Of a stretch of DNA of 64,000 bases, positions 27,701-39,360 are shown one piece after another (the first letter of the stretch is position 1; each line of letters opens with the position of its first letter). The notes under the pieces were generated by a model that saw only the letters and a program-made list of their open reading frames with translations, was not told where the DNA came from and ran no database searches. The stretch lies in contig JAQFWX010000019.1 of NCBI GenBank assembly GCA_027605045.1, forward strand, positions 248,001 to 312,000. Direction: 5' to 3'. The position numbers and the translations under genes are program-made. The stretch comes from Phallus indusiatus (taxonomy: Eukaryota > Basidiomycota > Agaricomycetes > Phallales > Phallaceae).

Positions 27701-30700
27701 TTTCGTTTTTTTTTTTTTTTGAAGGATGCGTCGGATCTGGATTTTCAAGCTCTATTGATGAAAGTTCTTCGAAGACATTCAGAAGCTGTTTTAAAAGTGT
27801 TGAGAAAACAGCTTGTTGAAGGGCCCCATCGGAATGTGTTTAGTGAAGATGAAGTCGTATTAGGAACTGAACGTAAGCTTTTCTCTTTTCCCAAAACAAA
27901 ACAAAACAAACATTGATTTTTCTAACAGGAGATTCAACACCAACTCTTTCAATGCATTTATGCGCCTCCGAACAAATGATCGTCACAATTGACCCACGAA
28001 CTGGAAAATTCAGTCTTCGTGATATGGGCGATTTAGCATCTGCGGGGCGTGGACCTCGGTTTGCGTATTTCTCGGAACGGATAAATGAGAATCCGATTGT
28101 TATGTTGAATGCTGTTGTTTCGTTGAGATATATTGTTAGTGGTTTTTTTCTTTCAAGTGTGGGGAGGTGGAAAAAATTTGAGTTGTTTTTTTTTTTTTTA
28201 ATTCTTTGTAGACGATTGTGGAGAATGTGGAGCAGAAAGCTACTGCGCTTGGGTTACAGACGGCTCGAAGCAAAGGACTATCTCGCGAAGGTACGTTATT
28301 ACCATACACCGAGTCCATAGAAGGGGCACCTTTTAATTTCATTGTTTTTTTTCAGAAATGGCCAAATTCGGCTCCTCAGCACATGCATTTCTATTCATCC
28401 AACTACACCACTTCAAATCGCATTATCTCGTTCTCATCGTTGCCGAAGAAGATTTTAAATATGCGCTTGTGTCGCTTAAAGAAGCTTCGAATGTTGGGAT
28501 TGTTTATGTGGATGATATTGCGTGGTTGGATGTGAGGCGTGTTAGAGGACATGTTAGGATTGGTGTTATTGCGAAGGAGGATGATGCTTCTGGCTCTGGT
28601 TCTGGTGCTGGTGCTAATGGAAGTGCGGGGGTTGGGGGTGCAGGGGTTGGGGTTGGGATGAAGAGGAAGGCGAATGAGGAGATTGGGAGGGATGTGAAGG
28701 AGAAGAGGTTTGACTTTTCTACATGGGTTATGAGATTGTGCTGAAACATTTTTTTCTACTCAGTTTTGATCTGAAATCTCCTGTTATCAAGGAGTTGTAC
28801 GCTTATTGCTGGTACGTTCTTTTTCTTCTCTCAAAACCAAATTATACACCCTCAACTTATGTCACAGCGCGCGCGTCGCGTACAAGAACGTGGAATGGCA
28901 GCTCAAGACTCGCGGTATACCGTACACAATAGTTCCTCCATCGTTACTAGCAACACGAACGCCTACAAACGCAACCACCGGTCCGGGAGGCATAAGCATA
29001 GGCGTAGGCGTAGGAGGATCAGGAGCGGGTGGTCTCGGCCTTGGAATGACGAATCAGGTACCGCATAGTGCAATTGCAAATGGCGGCGTTCAGAGTGGAA
29101 ACCAGGGACAAGGCCAAGCTCAAGGACAAAATCAACAACAGCAACAACAGCAACAGACAGATCTTGCGCGCGCTATTCATTCGTCCCTTGCTTCTTCTGT
29201 GCCGGCGTTGTGCGTTCAGTCTAAAGATATTTTGTCCGGTGTTCCTGCTGCGGAAGCGGCTATGCGGAATATTCGGATTGTTTGTATTAATTGGTGGTCT
29301 ACGGAGAGAAAGTGCCAGGTAAAGTAAAAAAAAATCTGGATTTTTTTCCGGAAGAAAAAAATTCGCGTGTTGTTGATGATTTTTTTTTTCGGTGCGTGTG
29401 GGTAGGTTGTGACGTGTGTTCAGCTGAAATATGTTCAACCCCCCGTTGGTGTTGACAAAGCTTCTGCTGCGACAACTGTTATTCGACCCTCGAAAAGTGT
29501 CATGTATGACACGCGCGAAGCTATCGTTTCGTTTTTGTCTGATGATGTTGAGTCTTGCGTTGACGAATTTTTGGACGGATGGGCTAGAGTGTCGACTATT
29601 GTTGTTATAGCCCGAGAAGGTACGCGTGATAAATGAATTCTGGGCATCCTGGCTCATTTTCAATTTTGTTGACTATCTCTGTCTCTTTTTCTTTAGTGTC
29701 ACAAATGGCGAAAGCGAAAAAGTGGAATGATGTTCGGCTTTTGTCGTTTGATTTGCAAACTGTTGAGTTTACTTATATGACCGTATGTTCTTCTTTTTGT
29801 TTTTTGTTTTTGGGTTTTGTCTATTTGGCATTGGCAATCGACATTGTTTAATTTTCTTTTCTTACCAGGGCTATGCATTATCCATCAGTTGTACACACCA
29901 TCAACAAGCAACAGGCGGATCATACATTTTACAATTTTCAAGGGTTCTGGAGAATGGAACGTCATCAGACGATGTTTCGAACTCACGGAGACGTGCGCGC
30001 GGAGTGACGCTCCACGATGAAGCTGCACCTTTCCTCAGACCATTACTGAGCAACGGAAGACTAGCACAGTCGTTGACGGAGATTGTGGGGATGCTCCGAG
30101 ATACTTTGCCTATGGCACTTGAACTTGAGAAATTGACACGTTGGAGGAGACGGAGGAAGAAGGACCGCGAAGGTGATGGGGATAGTGATGGAGATGGCGA
30201 TGGAGATGATGCTATGGATATAGATTGGGATCCGCCGAATAGTGATCTGGGAAGTGATATCGGAGCTGAGTTTCGTGGGATCGGTGTCGATGTTTATCCG
30301 AAAGCGTTTGCGTGGTATAGAGTCTTGTTCGGTGATTTAAGGTTTGTTTTCTTCTTTTCTAGAAAATGATTTTGGCTCATTATTTTGTTGTAGACATGCT
30401 TTGGATTTCCGGCTAATGACTTCAAAGCGCGTTATCATCATGGATGCGTCGCAGTCGCTCTTTGATCCCTCATCTTCACAAGCCAAATTAACAACAACAA
30501 CATCAACTTCTTCGTCACCTCGTAAAAATAAAGAGACGGAGACCACAACCGCTGTTCCAATAACTTCGTCTTCTATTGATCCACATACAATAGGCACTTT
30601 AGAGGCAATACCGGACTTCAAGAACATTCTTACTCAAGTCGCTCAAAATGCACGCGCTGAGGGATGGCCTGAGTCTCTCAATCCGTATGGTATTGCTCTC

Positions 30701-30850
30701 GTTGACAACGGTGTCGTGTGCAGCTCGAATGCGGCTGGTAAAGTAGGTCTTTCGGTGTTTAGGAAGGTGTGTGAGAAGCTGGGGGTTGTTCTTGGAGGTC
30801 GTGGGGGTGGCGTGAAGCTCGAAGATGATTTGGAAAACCGGACGTTATAG
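24767..30850 (+). CDS. MED14: Mediator complex subunit 14 (Med14/Rgr1)
   Basis: Scaffold subunit of the Mediator co-activator, linking head, middle and tail for RNA polymerase II transcription. The gene has roughly 18 exons and codes for roughly 1,650-1,700 residues. The N-terminus contains the conserved Med14 block IPLSEILSRVVQDVYAEL, then KRMLADFVVKHKKQVVKLYAIVKWAKD and NIVSFLLEVNNQFHQVTDAL. A second block reads HDLLTSLDVLTTGTYQRLP and RYRLKASEIIPIEM. I started at the tandem Met at 24767. Internal exons carry low-complexity insertions: Ala/Gln near 26160-26200, a Ser-Gln repeat near 26935-26995, Gly/Thr repeats near 27080-27120 and an Asp/Gly run near 30170-30230. These are typical of basidiomycete orthologues. 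The stop is at 30848-30850. Exact boundaries of some middle exons are provisional, the identity is not. Confidence 0.92.
26935..26995 (+). repeat. In-frame AGTCAG simple repeat in MED14
   Basis: Tandem hexamer-like repeat AGTCAG inside a MED14 exon, translated as alternating Ser-Gln. The frame is kept, so length changes in units of six bases would be tolerated. Confidence 0.8.
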
Positions 30851-32115
30851 TTTTTGGTTTTTATATTTGCTCTTGGTGGGATGGGGATATATCTCATTAA
30901 GGGTGCCATTGTATACATGATGAGCCGTTCGCTGCATATAATACGTCGTCCGAGATAAGGGAGGCATGTGGATATACACCTCTACTATGTTTACATCTCG
31001 TCCCCCGAACAGATCGTGATTTTGTCTCTTGAGTAAAATCTTCTGGAAAAGATCTGGCACAAGCTGAAAATCTTACATGACATGGCTATGTTCTCCTATG
31101 TGTTTAAGAGCGGTACTCTTTTGTCTTTTTGGTTCACTAAAAGCCATCCGTTAAAGTTCCGGATATAAATACATTTTTCGAGACCTTGTTTTTTCTTTCT
31201 CACGCACTAATTTGACACAGGACGAACGTTGCAATATTGTGAATCCGGATAACATCATCACTTTAATTTTCATTGGATCACATCTCTCCCTAAGTGCTCA
31301 GAACGATGGTAGTGAGTTGGTTTACCAATAGTACATGGAAACCCGGTCTCGGTTGACAAAATAAGCTTTCTCGCCTCAACGTGAGCTTTTTATGTCCAGT
31401 ATCAATGGAATTATGACATTCCGGCTTAGACGCCTCTGAGGAACTAGAGCTTTATCAGCTAATACGCACGCACACAAGCACCTTCAGTATTGCAGGGCCG
31501 GATCGTCTCATCGCCGAACCTAGATCTATATAAATCCAAGCTAATGATCCATGTGCTGAATGCGAGGTGTGTTGTTGGACAAACTACATTGTTCGACGCA
31601 TCATGATATCGCGGACGTTCAATTTGAGGTGCCCAAATCAGTTGACACTGGGTAAATCGCCAAGCGGTACCAACTCACTGCCCAATTGAAAGGCCATACA
31701 AATCGTAACAAATGATCTCCCGGATCATCACATCAGCTTCCAACGTGGCATCGGCTGTGTGTGCCCGAAACACGACTCATCTTCGCTCAAACTCGAAATC
31801 TAAACAAGGTGAAGAATGCGTTCGATATCTATTGATATTTACTTCTCCACAGCACAAGCCCTTCAACAAATGATGGTAGAAACAGGGCTTTAGGAGGCCT
31901 TACGCCGTAATTTAGATGAGTCCGACCTTCCCAATTACAGTTCCGACAGGACATCGGGGGCCGGGTCTTGGAGCATTATAAATGTAACCCTAAACGCCAG
32001 GAAAGGTTCACGTATTTTTCGTGTTTCCTCATGTTCACACAATACGCTCGTTCGTATTTAACAGCTTCAAATTAATCAGCGTACTCTTTCTTACTCCAAT
32101 CATTTGATGATATAT
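30851..32115. other. Intergenic region downstream of MED14
   Basis: About 1.26 kb with no supported gene. Open frames are short on both strands. It should contain the MED14 3' UTR and the promoter of the first DUF6533 gene; I recognise no repeat. Confidence 0.5.
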
Positions 32116-33706
32116 ATGAGGTTCCAAGCTGAGGCGACTGTCCAAGGGCTTACAACATGCGCTTCTCTTGTTACGGCTAATAGGCTTGATGTGGTATGTC
32201 GTTGAAATCTTTGGCTGTTAATTTCATCACTCAGTAATCCAATTAATTCATTAGTCTTTCGACTGTATGTTTGACATCATGTGTATTTCGATCTGTTGGC
32301 TTAATATCTAACGACAAAATCAGTAGCCAGCTATAGTTTACTGGTATGTAATTCAGCATCATTTGAGCTAAATACATCTCATTTACTGGACCAGGTATAT
32401 GACTACCTCCACCTCTTCAGTCAGGAGAAGGCCTTGATCTGGCCAACTTCATGGAACCTTGTAAAGCTCCTCTTTATCATCAATAGATATATCCCCTTCT
32501 TCAACGGCTCGTTGCTCATTTATCGTATGTGTCGTGTCATAACCATTATTCTCGGAGGCAGCTAACCGATTATACAGTAAATACCAACGCTCAGGTTATA
32601 CCATTCAGGAGCTATAGTATTCTACACGAAGTAGATGGACGTGAGTTTATATATGATCAATTAAGTGTATCAGTATTTCCTCACATGGGTCTTTTTTAGT
32701 CCTCATTTATGGTGGTATCCTCGTGGCTGAAGGTTCGCAAACGATGATATGATTGTCTTCGGTAGATTCATACGCTAACGCGGATTATTTATGTGAAGTC
32801 ATCGTTTTATTCCGTACATGGGCCCTGTTCGGCTGCAAACGTCCAATTGGACTAGCCATGTTAATTATTGGACTGGGTCTCACTTCCGCAGGAGTCTACT
32901 TTCTATTTACTGCGGTTCGACCTGCAAATAGTGCCAAGACATATTGTGATTTAGGTCGCAGTCAAGATTTTGAAGGTGATAAACGACTGTTTGTGGATTA
33001 TATATTTTTGATCGTTCATGAGACAGGCAAGTAAATTTATTATGTATATGAAGTTTATACTCACGTTTGATATCTGATTAGTTCTGCTGGGGCTGACTGT
33101 ATATAAATGTTTCCAGTTGTGTAAGTAGTGCTATTGTCCGGGTTTCGTTGTCGCTGAGATTATCTCAAGTAAGAAGAAAAAGTCTACCTTCATTCTAAGT
33201 TTGTTCAGAGACGGTATGTGTCAGAAAGGTCTCAAGTCCAACCACAGCTGATTACTCGTCTAGGCATTTTGTACTACACCTTTATGCTCGGTAGGTGTCC
33301 GTACTACAATCGTCTTTCGAAAGAATTTTAATGTTTTTTAGCTGCTACTATTGCCAACGTCTGTTATATAAAAATCGTAATGAGGATCTTTCTTCTGTTG
33401 TTGTACGATGATGCTGACTGGAACAATCAGTTTGGCGAAACGGGACGGTTTATTCTGTGAGCAAATCCCTATGATTCATTGTTACGTGCTAATAGACATA
33501 CGTGTAGCTTTCAGCATGTTTTGCACTCGGTCTTTGCAACGCGAATATTGCTGAATCTTAGAGCTGCCGCTCAGAAAGACTCGGAAGATTTAGTATCAAG
33601 CGACTTCTCGGATACTGCATCCAATCCACGTGGGTTTCTATCGACCATCGTCATTGGTGTGGGCACATGGGTTCAGTTGAAAGATCCGCTGAACCTACCC
33701 CGATGA
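32116..33706 (+). CDS. DUF6533-domain membrane protein, copy A
   Basis: Seven-helix-like integral membrane protein of 317 residues in the basidiomycete DUF6533 family; function unknown. Exons: 32116-32193, 32255-32264, 32324-32343, 32395-32524, 32578-32640, 32700-32732, 32799-33026, 33082-33118, 33200-33213, 33264-33290, 33342-33456 and 33508-33706; phases close. The DUF6533 signature starts with LLVYDYLHLF, then EKALIWPTSWNLVKLLFIINRYIPFF. Later landmarks are VLFRTWALFG, RDGILYY and the cytosolic-tail segment LHSVFATRILLNLRAA. Exons 2 and 3 are only 10 and 20 nt. The intron at 33027-33081 needs a GC donor (GCAAGT). Copy B lies 1.1 kb downstream in the same orientation with the same early exon lengths. 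A receptor-like role is often guessed for this family but is not shown. Confidence 0.88.
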
Positions 33707-34817
33707 TTGCGATGCTCAACTGTTAGAGCTCTGGTTTGTTAAAATGCTGTATCCATATTATTTTTATACGTCATGTATTTGTTATTTTGGTATTGGACAC
33801 AATTTTTCATTTCTTAATATCCCTATCAGCATAGCAATAATAACAATATGATATTTCTGTCACTTATGACGACAACATTTTGGCACAAAGCAAACAAGAA
33901 GGGCAAACTCGCGGAGAAGGCGGCGGCTGGAGCGCTGGAGCTCTGGAGACTCAGTATCTTTGATTGGCAAACTCCGAACAACGCTTATTAAGCGAGAACA
34001 GCCGTCAACGTTTCAACCTACACTATCATCTCAAGCTGTGAATAGCTGTGAATTAGGCTGTGGTTCGACTTACAAAGGACGCCACTTCGTTAAAAATACA
34101 ATACAAGGGGCGATGGAATCAGGTTGCCATCAGGAGATCAAATGGGCGAATTGTTCGAACTTCAGCCCCTTCTGACGGTTATTCGCTTCCAATACAACGT
34201 ACAGGTACAAGGACTTGGACGAGTTATTTTACGTATGTATACCTCATGGAGAGCCATGCGTCAATCTCTCTAGGTCGTTCATGTACAATCGAATCAAAGA
34301 ATACATGTCGTGGACTCACCTCACTTGACGAGTCTTGGAGTTTCCTTCGTTATGGTTTATACTGACTCCGGAGCCTGGAATGCCATGGAAAGCCACAGGT
34401 ACCACCAGTGAAATTAGAATCCGTGGTATTCTTGAATTTGCTTTGCTACGATTTGCTTCCTTTTTTGATGGATATCAAAAAGTATTTTACGTGTTTTTCC
34501 TGACACTGAAAGACCCACTTCCATACGCAAGTTAATCTTACGCTGAGGTGGGTTGTATAGTTTTATGGGCTTTCTTCTTTTCCTGATCTTCCTGATAAAC
34601 CAACCAAAGCGATCCCTCACCAAATCTGGTAACATTTGCACGGACACCTACACCGTGTCTGGGTTGAGATTTAAAAGATTCTTCCGCAGCGACGGTTGTG
34701 ATCAAGCTTTATTTAGTGCCAAACCAGACCTGTGCGAAACTCAGCTTTTCTCGCTGGTTTATAACATATACGATTTCAGATCTTCCTGTTAATCCTCTTT
34801 TCTTCTTAATAGTTTTG
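33707..34817. other. Spacer between the DUF6533 copies
   Basis: About 1.1 kb. Frames in 34140-34420 read in a somewhat protein-like way (for example a stretch beginning KDLDELFYVC), but they are broken by stops and match no family I recognise. They may be remnants of a gene or chance. Confidence 0.4.
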
Positions 34818-36527
34818 ATGGAATATTTGAATGAAAGTGTTGTACTCCATATAATACATCGTGTGTGGGAAGGCCACCTCGATACTGTAAGTTTAGTGTT
34901 CCTCCCTTTTCCGACGAAGTAACTGAACGTCCTTATCTAGTTATTTGATGGTATGCATACGCCATTCAGCTTATAGTACCCACATCATAGACTAATGCAC
35001 AATTGTAGTAGCAGGATACTGTCTACTAGTGAGTGGTTTCTCTACATTTGTGTTAAGCTTCGTCTAACAACTTGGGTCTCCAGGTCTATGATTACCTCCT
35101 GAATCTTAACAATGAGATGACTCTCATATGGCCCACTCCTTTCAATATTGGCAAAGCCCTATACCTGTTAGTTAGATATATCCCGTTCATTGATGGAGCG
35201 CTTTTGCTACACGGTAAGGATTGTGTTCAGAAATTTATTACCAATTCAAATGCAATTTTTGTTCGTGTCCAGTACATATAAATTCACGCGGCGGGACTGC
35301 TAATTTTTGCCAGATCTTATATTATCTATATGGATGTAAGCTGTATTTCATCATCTCCTGCACTGCATCACTAAGAGGCAATCAACTGCATAGCTTTAAT
35401 CTATCTGACTATGTTACTGTCTGAAGGTTGGTTTACGGACATCGCGTTTTTGACTTTTTCTGCGAAACCAATACATTCTTTAGCAATTATTTTATTCAGA
35501 ACTTGCGCACTCATAAGACGTACCCGCCGCGGTTGCCTTCTCATGTGGATATTGTGTTTTTTCTCTATAGGTGTTGTAGGCATTACCATTCATTTTGTGT
35601 ATGAAAATGACATGCCTTCTAAATGTCAGTATTTGAAAATCAGTTTCGTGATATCGGAACTGACACTTTTTCTACAACCTTAGATATTCCGTCTGAGACG
35701 TCTTGGCTTTCAATCCACTATAACTGTGCGCTAAGACAATATCGTGGCTTAGCTGACAATTTTGTAAACTATATCATACTGGTTTGTTACGAAACTAGTT
35801 GAGTCTTACACTTGGCATGCGATTGAAAGTACTAACGCATAACATATTCAAGTTATGTTCCTGTTCATGTTATATCATTGTTTAAAACTCAGTGAGCATC
35901 CTATTTAACTCCTGAAATACCCTGTGTTGACTTTTATCTTCTCTTCTCAGAGAAGCATAATAATAATTCTCGATTAATCACGACATTATTACGGGATGGT
36001 GAGTTCTGGCTTGTCCTAGAACTAAAAGTTACTTAATCCAGAATTGAAGGGGTTGTATACTATCTATACCTTTTAAGTATGTTTCACCATGATTATATTA
36101 GGTCATTTGAATCTCAAGGAACCAAAAGCTATCTCGATCATTAACGTCTGCTTCATCAAACTTGCAAGTCGATATCATTCTCTCAGTTTTAGCATTATAT
36201 CTGACTCCGAAAGTATACAGTTACACGCCCCGACCAGACTTAACCTGTCAGGCTCTTTTTGACCGTGCAAATCAACTCACATAAGCTCATACTTATCTTA
36301 GGTTTCAACAGAATCTGCATTCCAATTTCACAACGCGCATTTTGATTAACCTTCGAATAGCCGTGCAACGTGAGAGTGAGCTCAGCATGCAGTGCACTAA
36401 TATCACTTCCTCGAGAGAAGGTACTGGATACCTTACGAGCGTGATCATTGGGGCCGAGACTTGGTTTCAGTCGCACGATGATACTATTCATCCGGATGAA
36501 CAGTTTCACCGAGTTGACTCATTTTAA
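34818..36527 (+). CDS. DUF6533-domain membrane protein, copy B
   Basis: Tandem paralogue of copy A. The first six exons are 34818-34886, 34941-34950, 35009-35028, 35084-35213, 35273-35335 and 35394-35426. Exons 2-6 have exactly the lengths seen in copy A (10, 20, 130, 63 and 33 nt). The DUF6533 signature reads LLVYDYLLNL, then EMTLIWPTPFNIGKALYLLVRYIPFI. Copy B also keeps LFRTCAL, GVVYYLYLL and the tail LHSNFTTRILINLR. From about 35640 to 36000 the exon path is unclear: one possible intron (35623-35680, GTCAGT donor) keeps the frame, but I could not confirm the next joins. The gene is either intact with more small exons or slightly decayed in the middle. The last exon ends at 36527. Confidence 0.72.
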
Positions 36528-36727
36528 TTATTGCCTGGTAACATTAATAATATGCGTTGTATGTATCTCAATTACTATAATAGACATGTGTATCGATTGT
36601 GTGTTCTTCTAAAGCTGACGACGAAATAAATGAGGAGAATACAAGAGTAAACTGCCAACGAATAAGTAAAATACGGGAAAAAATAATAATAATAGCCAAA
36701 ATACTCCAATCAAGAATCGAAACCTTC

Positions 36728-38365
36728 TCATCTCGGAACTGACCGCGCCTTCTTTTTACTTTGATGACTACCGTTACCTCGAGACCGTGTCAAACTGCGC
36801 GCCCTTCTTCGTTTCAAAGCATCAGCATCATCCTCCGAATCCTCCATAACATCCTGCATCTTCATATACAAACTTCGCTTTTCTGATTTCTTACTCGAGC
36901 TCTTTGACGATCTCGCAGCGTTGAATTCGAAATGGAATGGAGACGTCATCGAAACGTCTGGTAGCGTGGGACTATCAGGTCTTGGAATGAGGACCGTGGG
37001 GACTGGCTCCAATACCGCACTCTCCCTAGTGTCGAAAGTGATGGTGGATGGTCTCGTAGAAGAATGAATATATGTCGATACGTCAGAATGTCGTTTAGTA
37101 TCTTTCGTGATGACCGAACGAGCGCTAAGAGAAGTGTTATTTCGATGGATGGGGGATTGTACTACCGGTACCGAGTCTGTCTCGCTTGATTGACCTGGCT
37201 GATCTGGAACAATTGGGCGCACTGTTTCTTCAGTGTGGTTGAGGTTCGATATGCTGTGTTGAGGTGAAACGGGTGTGGTATATGGGGGTTCTGGGATCAC
37301 GATCGATACCACGGATTTGTTTTTTGACATGGATGAAGGTGATATCAGAGAAATGGTTGATGATGGTAAAGGTATTCCACAGGCAATCTCTAAATCCATG
37401 TCTCGCTGACTCAGACGTCGGGAAGACATTCTACGAGATGCTATAGTCGAACGTGGAGAAAGCATGAGATAATCTTTAGGCGGCGGACATGGGGTTCTTC
37501 TCATGATGCGCAAATTATAGAGGTATAGGCATAAAGTGGTTATCAACCCCGTAAGGACAACTGCTGCGAAAGCATATGCGATTACACTTCCTCCTTCAAG
37601 TGCGGGTCTAATGTCGTTGATTAAAACCAAAAGACAAAAGTTTACGATGAATTTGACGTACGGGCGTGAAGACTTAACAACAGAAGACAACGTAGACTCG
37701 CATTTAACGGAGTCAGTTCCGCCAACAGTCAATAAAGAGGACGTAACCGCCTGTGATGTACCATTCTCTTGATAGACAATGACTACCCGGGATAAACTCG
37801 TGAGTTCGGAAATACGGATAAAGCCGGTTTTGAAATCAGTGGTTATATGTCTGATGTTCCTTGGTCGTTCACCAGGACTGAAAAGGAGAGTGCGAGGTGG
37901 ATCACTGGGAGGATTAAATGATAATAATACGCTAGGGCATTCGGATGGTTCAACAGTGGGTATGGCTTGAAATTGGGAAGGTTGCTGAGATTGAGGAGGA
38001 AGACAAGAAGTACTGGTTGAATTTTGGGCAACGAGCACGGTAGACGATGCACCGACACCCTTTCCCTGTGAATCAACTACGCCCAGGATGTAAGGTGAAG
38101 AGGCGGATAGTGGAAAATCGAGGATTGTAGAACCAGATGAGGTAGTGGTATTCCAATTGGGAATTTGCCGTATGGTTGCCGTGTTATTGAAAGGAATTAT
38201 GTATAAATAAAAGGGAAACTGAAACTGTTCCACAGAATCAGCTGGCTGGGTCCAAGTTACCTTCACACTTCCGCATTGCTGAGAGTCACTGAATCCGAGA
38301 GTGAACGCACGACTGATTAGCCCGAAACTGAGCAAAAGCAAAGCGCGATATATCGAGTGAACCAT
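36728..38365 (-). CDS. Single-pass membrane protein, Ser/Thr-rich, function unknown
   Basis: Predicted type I membrane protein. Exons on minus are 37662-38365 and 36728-37607, giving 527 residues. A signal peptide (SIYRALLLLSFGLISRAF) is followed by an extracellular part of about 230 residues. This contains short beta-rich segments such as GSVKVTWTQPADS and several N-glycosylation sequons. One helix follows (VIAYAFAAVVLTGLITTLCLYLY), then a long basic, Ser-rich cytosolic tail ending in KSKKKARSVPR-like sequence. This layout is common in unnamed Agaricomycete proteins. The intron at 37608-37661 is 54 nt with no stop codon, so the unspliced frame stays open (545 residues). Its GTACGT donor and TTAG acceptor argue that it is a real intron. 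Confidence 0.8.
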   Translation of the reverse strand: MVHSIYRALLLLSFGLISRAFTLGFSDSQQCGSVKVTWTQPADSVEQFQFPFYLYIIPFNNTATIRQIPNWNTTTSSGSTILDFPLSASSPYILGVVDSQGKGVGASSTVLVAQNSTSTSCLPPQSQQPSQFQAIPTVEPSECPSVLLSFNPPSDPPRTLLFSPGERPRNIRHITTDFKTGFIRISELTSLSRVVIVYQENGTSQAVTSSLLTVGGTDSVKCESTLSSVVKSSRPYVKFIVNFCLLVLINDIRPALEGGSVIAYAFAAVVLTGLITTLCLYLYNLRIMRRTPCPPPKDYLMLSPRSTIASRRMSSRRLSQRDMDLEIACGIPLPSSTISLISPSSMSKNKSVVSIVIPEPPYTTPVSPQHSISNLNHTEETVRPIVPDQPGQSSETDSVPVVQSPIHRNNTSLSARSVITKDTKRHSDVSTYIHSSTRPSTITFDTRESAVLEPVPTVLIPRPDSPTLPDVSMTSPFHFEFNAARSSKSSSKKSEKRSLYMKMQDVMEDSEDDADALKRRRARSLTRSRGNGSHQSKKKARSVPR

Positions 38366-39360
38366 TCAATGCGGAGGTGAAGGTACAAGGTTCATCCGAA
38401 GGCGAGAGAGAAAGAAAATGAAGAGAAGGAGTATAGTAATAAAGTTGGCACATGGGAGAGATCACTTAGGAACTATATGGAAAGTAGTAGGCGCCGGAGT
38501 CACAATCAATGTTGATGGTCAAAATATCGCCGTATAACGATGCTATGCTTTGAATTGACGACAAGTGAACTGAGTTCTGAACTGCGCCGAAGTGGTCCAG
38601 TCAAGTGGACGAAAGACAACCTAAGCAACTGCCCTGGCCCGCCGAAATGCGTTTTTAACTTTGTATTCCTTTTCCGCAGGATATTAAGGACGCTGCCTCT
38701 AAATAAATAAAGAAGCACGATTGATAAGTGAGAAAAATCCTCTGATGTCGTTGTGTAAATTGGGAACTTTTTTCCTTACGTAACGTTACGCAGCCGATGA
38801 TTTTAAGCTATGCCAGGGGAGGCACTGTCGCAACCTGCAAACCATGCAGAAAAGGAGTGGGTACAGAGGATAGTGTGAGTGCACATTTGATGAAGACGAT
38901 CGATTGACAGGTTGCAGGTAATCTCTCGGGTCTCCATTGTGGACTACTCGGTGTTGCTACCATTCGGTGATGTTGAGACCCATCGGGTAGTATTTTGCCC
39001 TTGTCTGGCTATAGACATTGTTTAAACAGAGTTGAGATTAAACCTCGTCACCGTTGTAAACCGCAACCCGGGAATGAGACCTCCTAAGCGTTCAAGATTC
39101 AAGACACTCAGAGCCCCATAGTGCTATGAGAGAAATGAAAGTTGCTCTGCCATATAACACGACACACGCTGAGAAAGCTGCGCGGTCATAATAACATAAT
39201 AGAAATGATAATAAAGCAGTGGTCCTCAGAACATAAAAGAGGCTGTTAACTTTGGAAGTTCAACGCGGAGTGCGCCGACTTGGTGGCGCTAATTCAATTC
39301 GAACTCCGACTTTTAGTGGCGTACTCGGGTTCTCCTCATAAGCTAAAACTACTTTGCAGC
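38366..39360. promoter_or_regulatory. Divergent intergenic region, membrane protein / U2AF small subunit
   Basis: About 1 kb between two divergent start codons. It must hold both promoters. I see no gene or mobile element in it; open frames are short and overlapping. Confidence 0.5.

Noticed and set aside
32733..32798. A 33-nt intron in DUF6533 copy A (32733-32765)
   Set aside because: Too short. Using the next in-phase acceptor at 32798 gives a normal 66-nt intron and matches copy B.
34140..34420. Protein-like stretches between the DUF6533 copies
   Set aside because: Frames are interrupted by stops and match no family; kept only as part of the spacer description.
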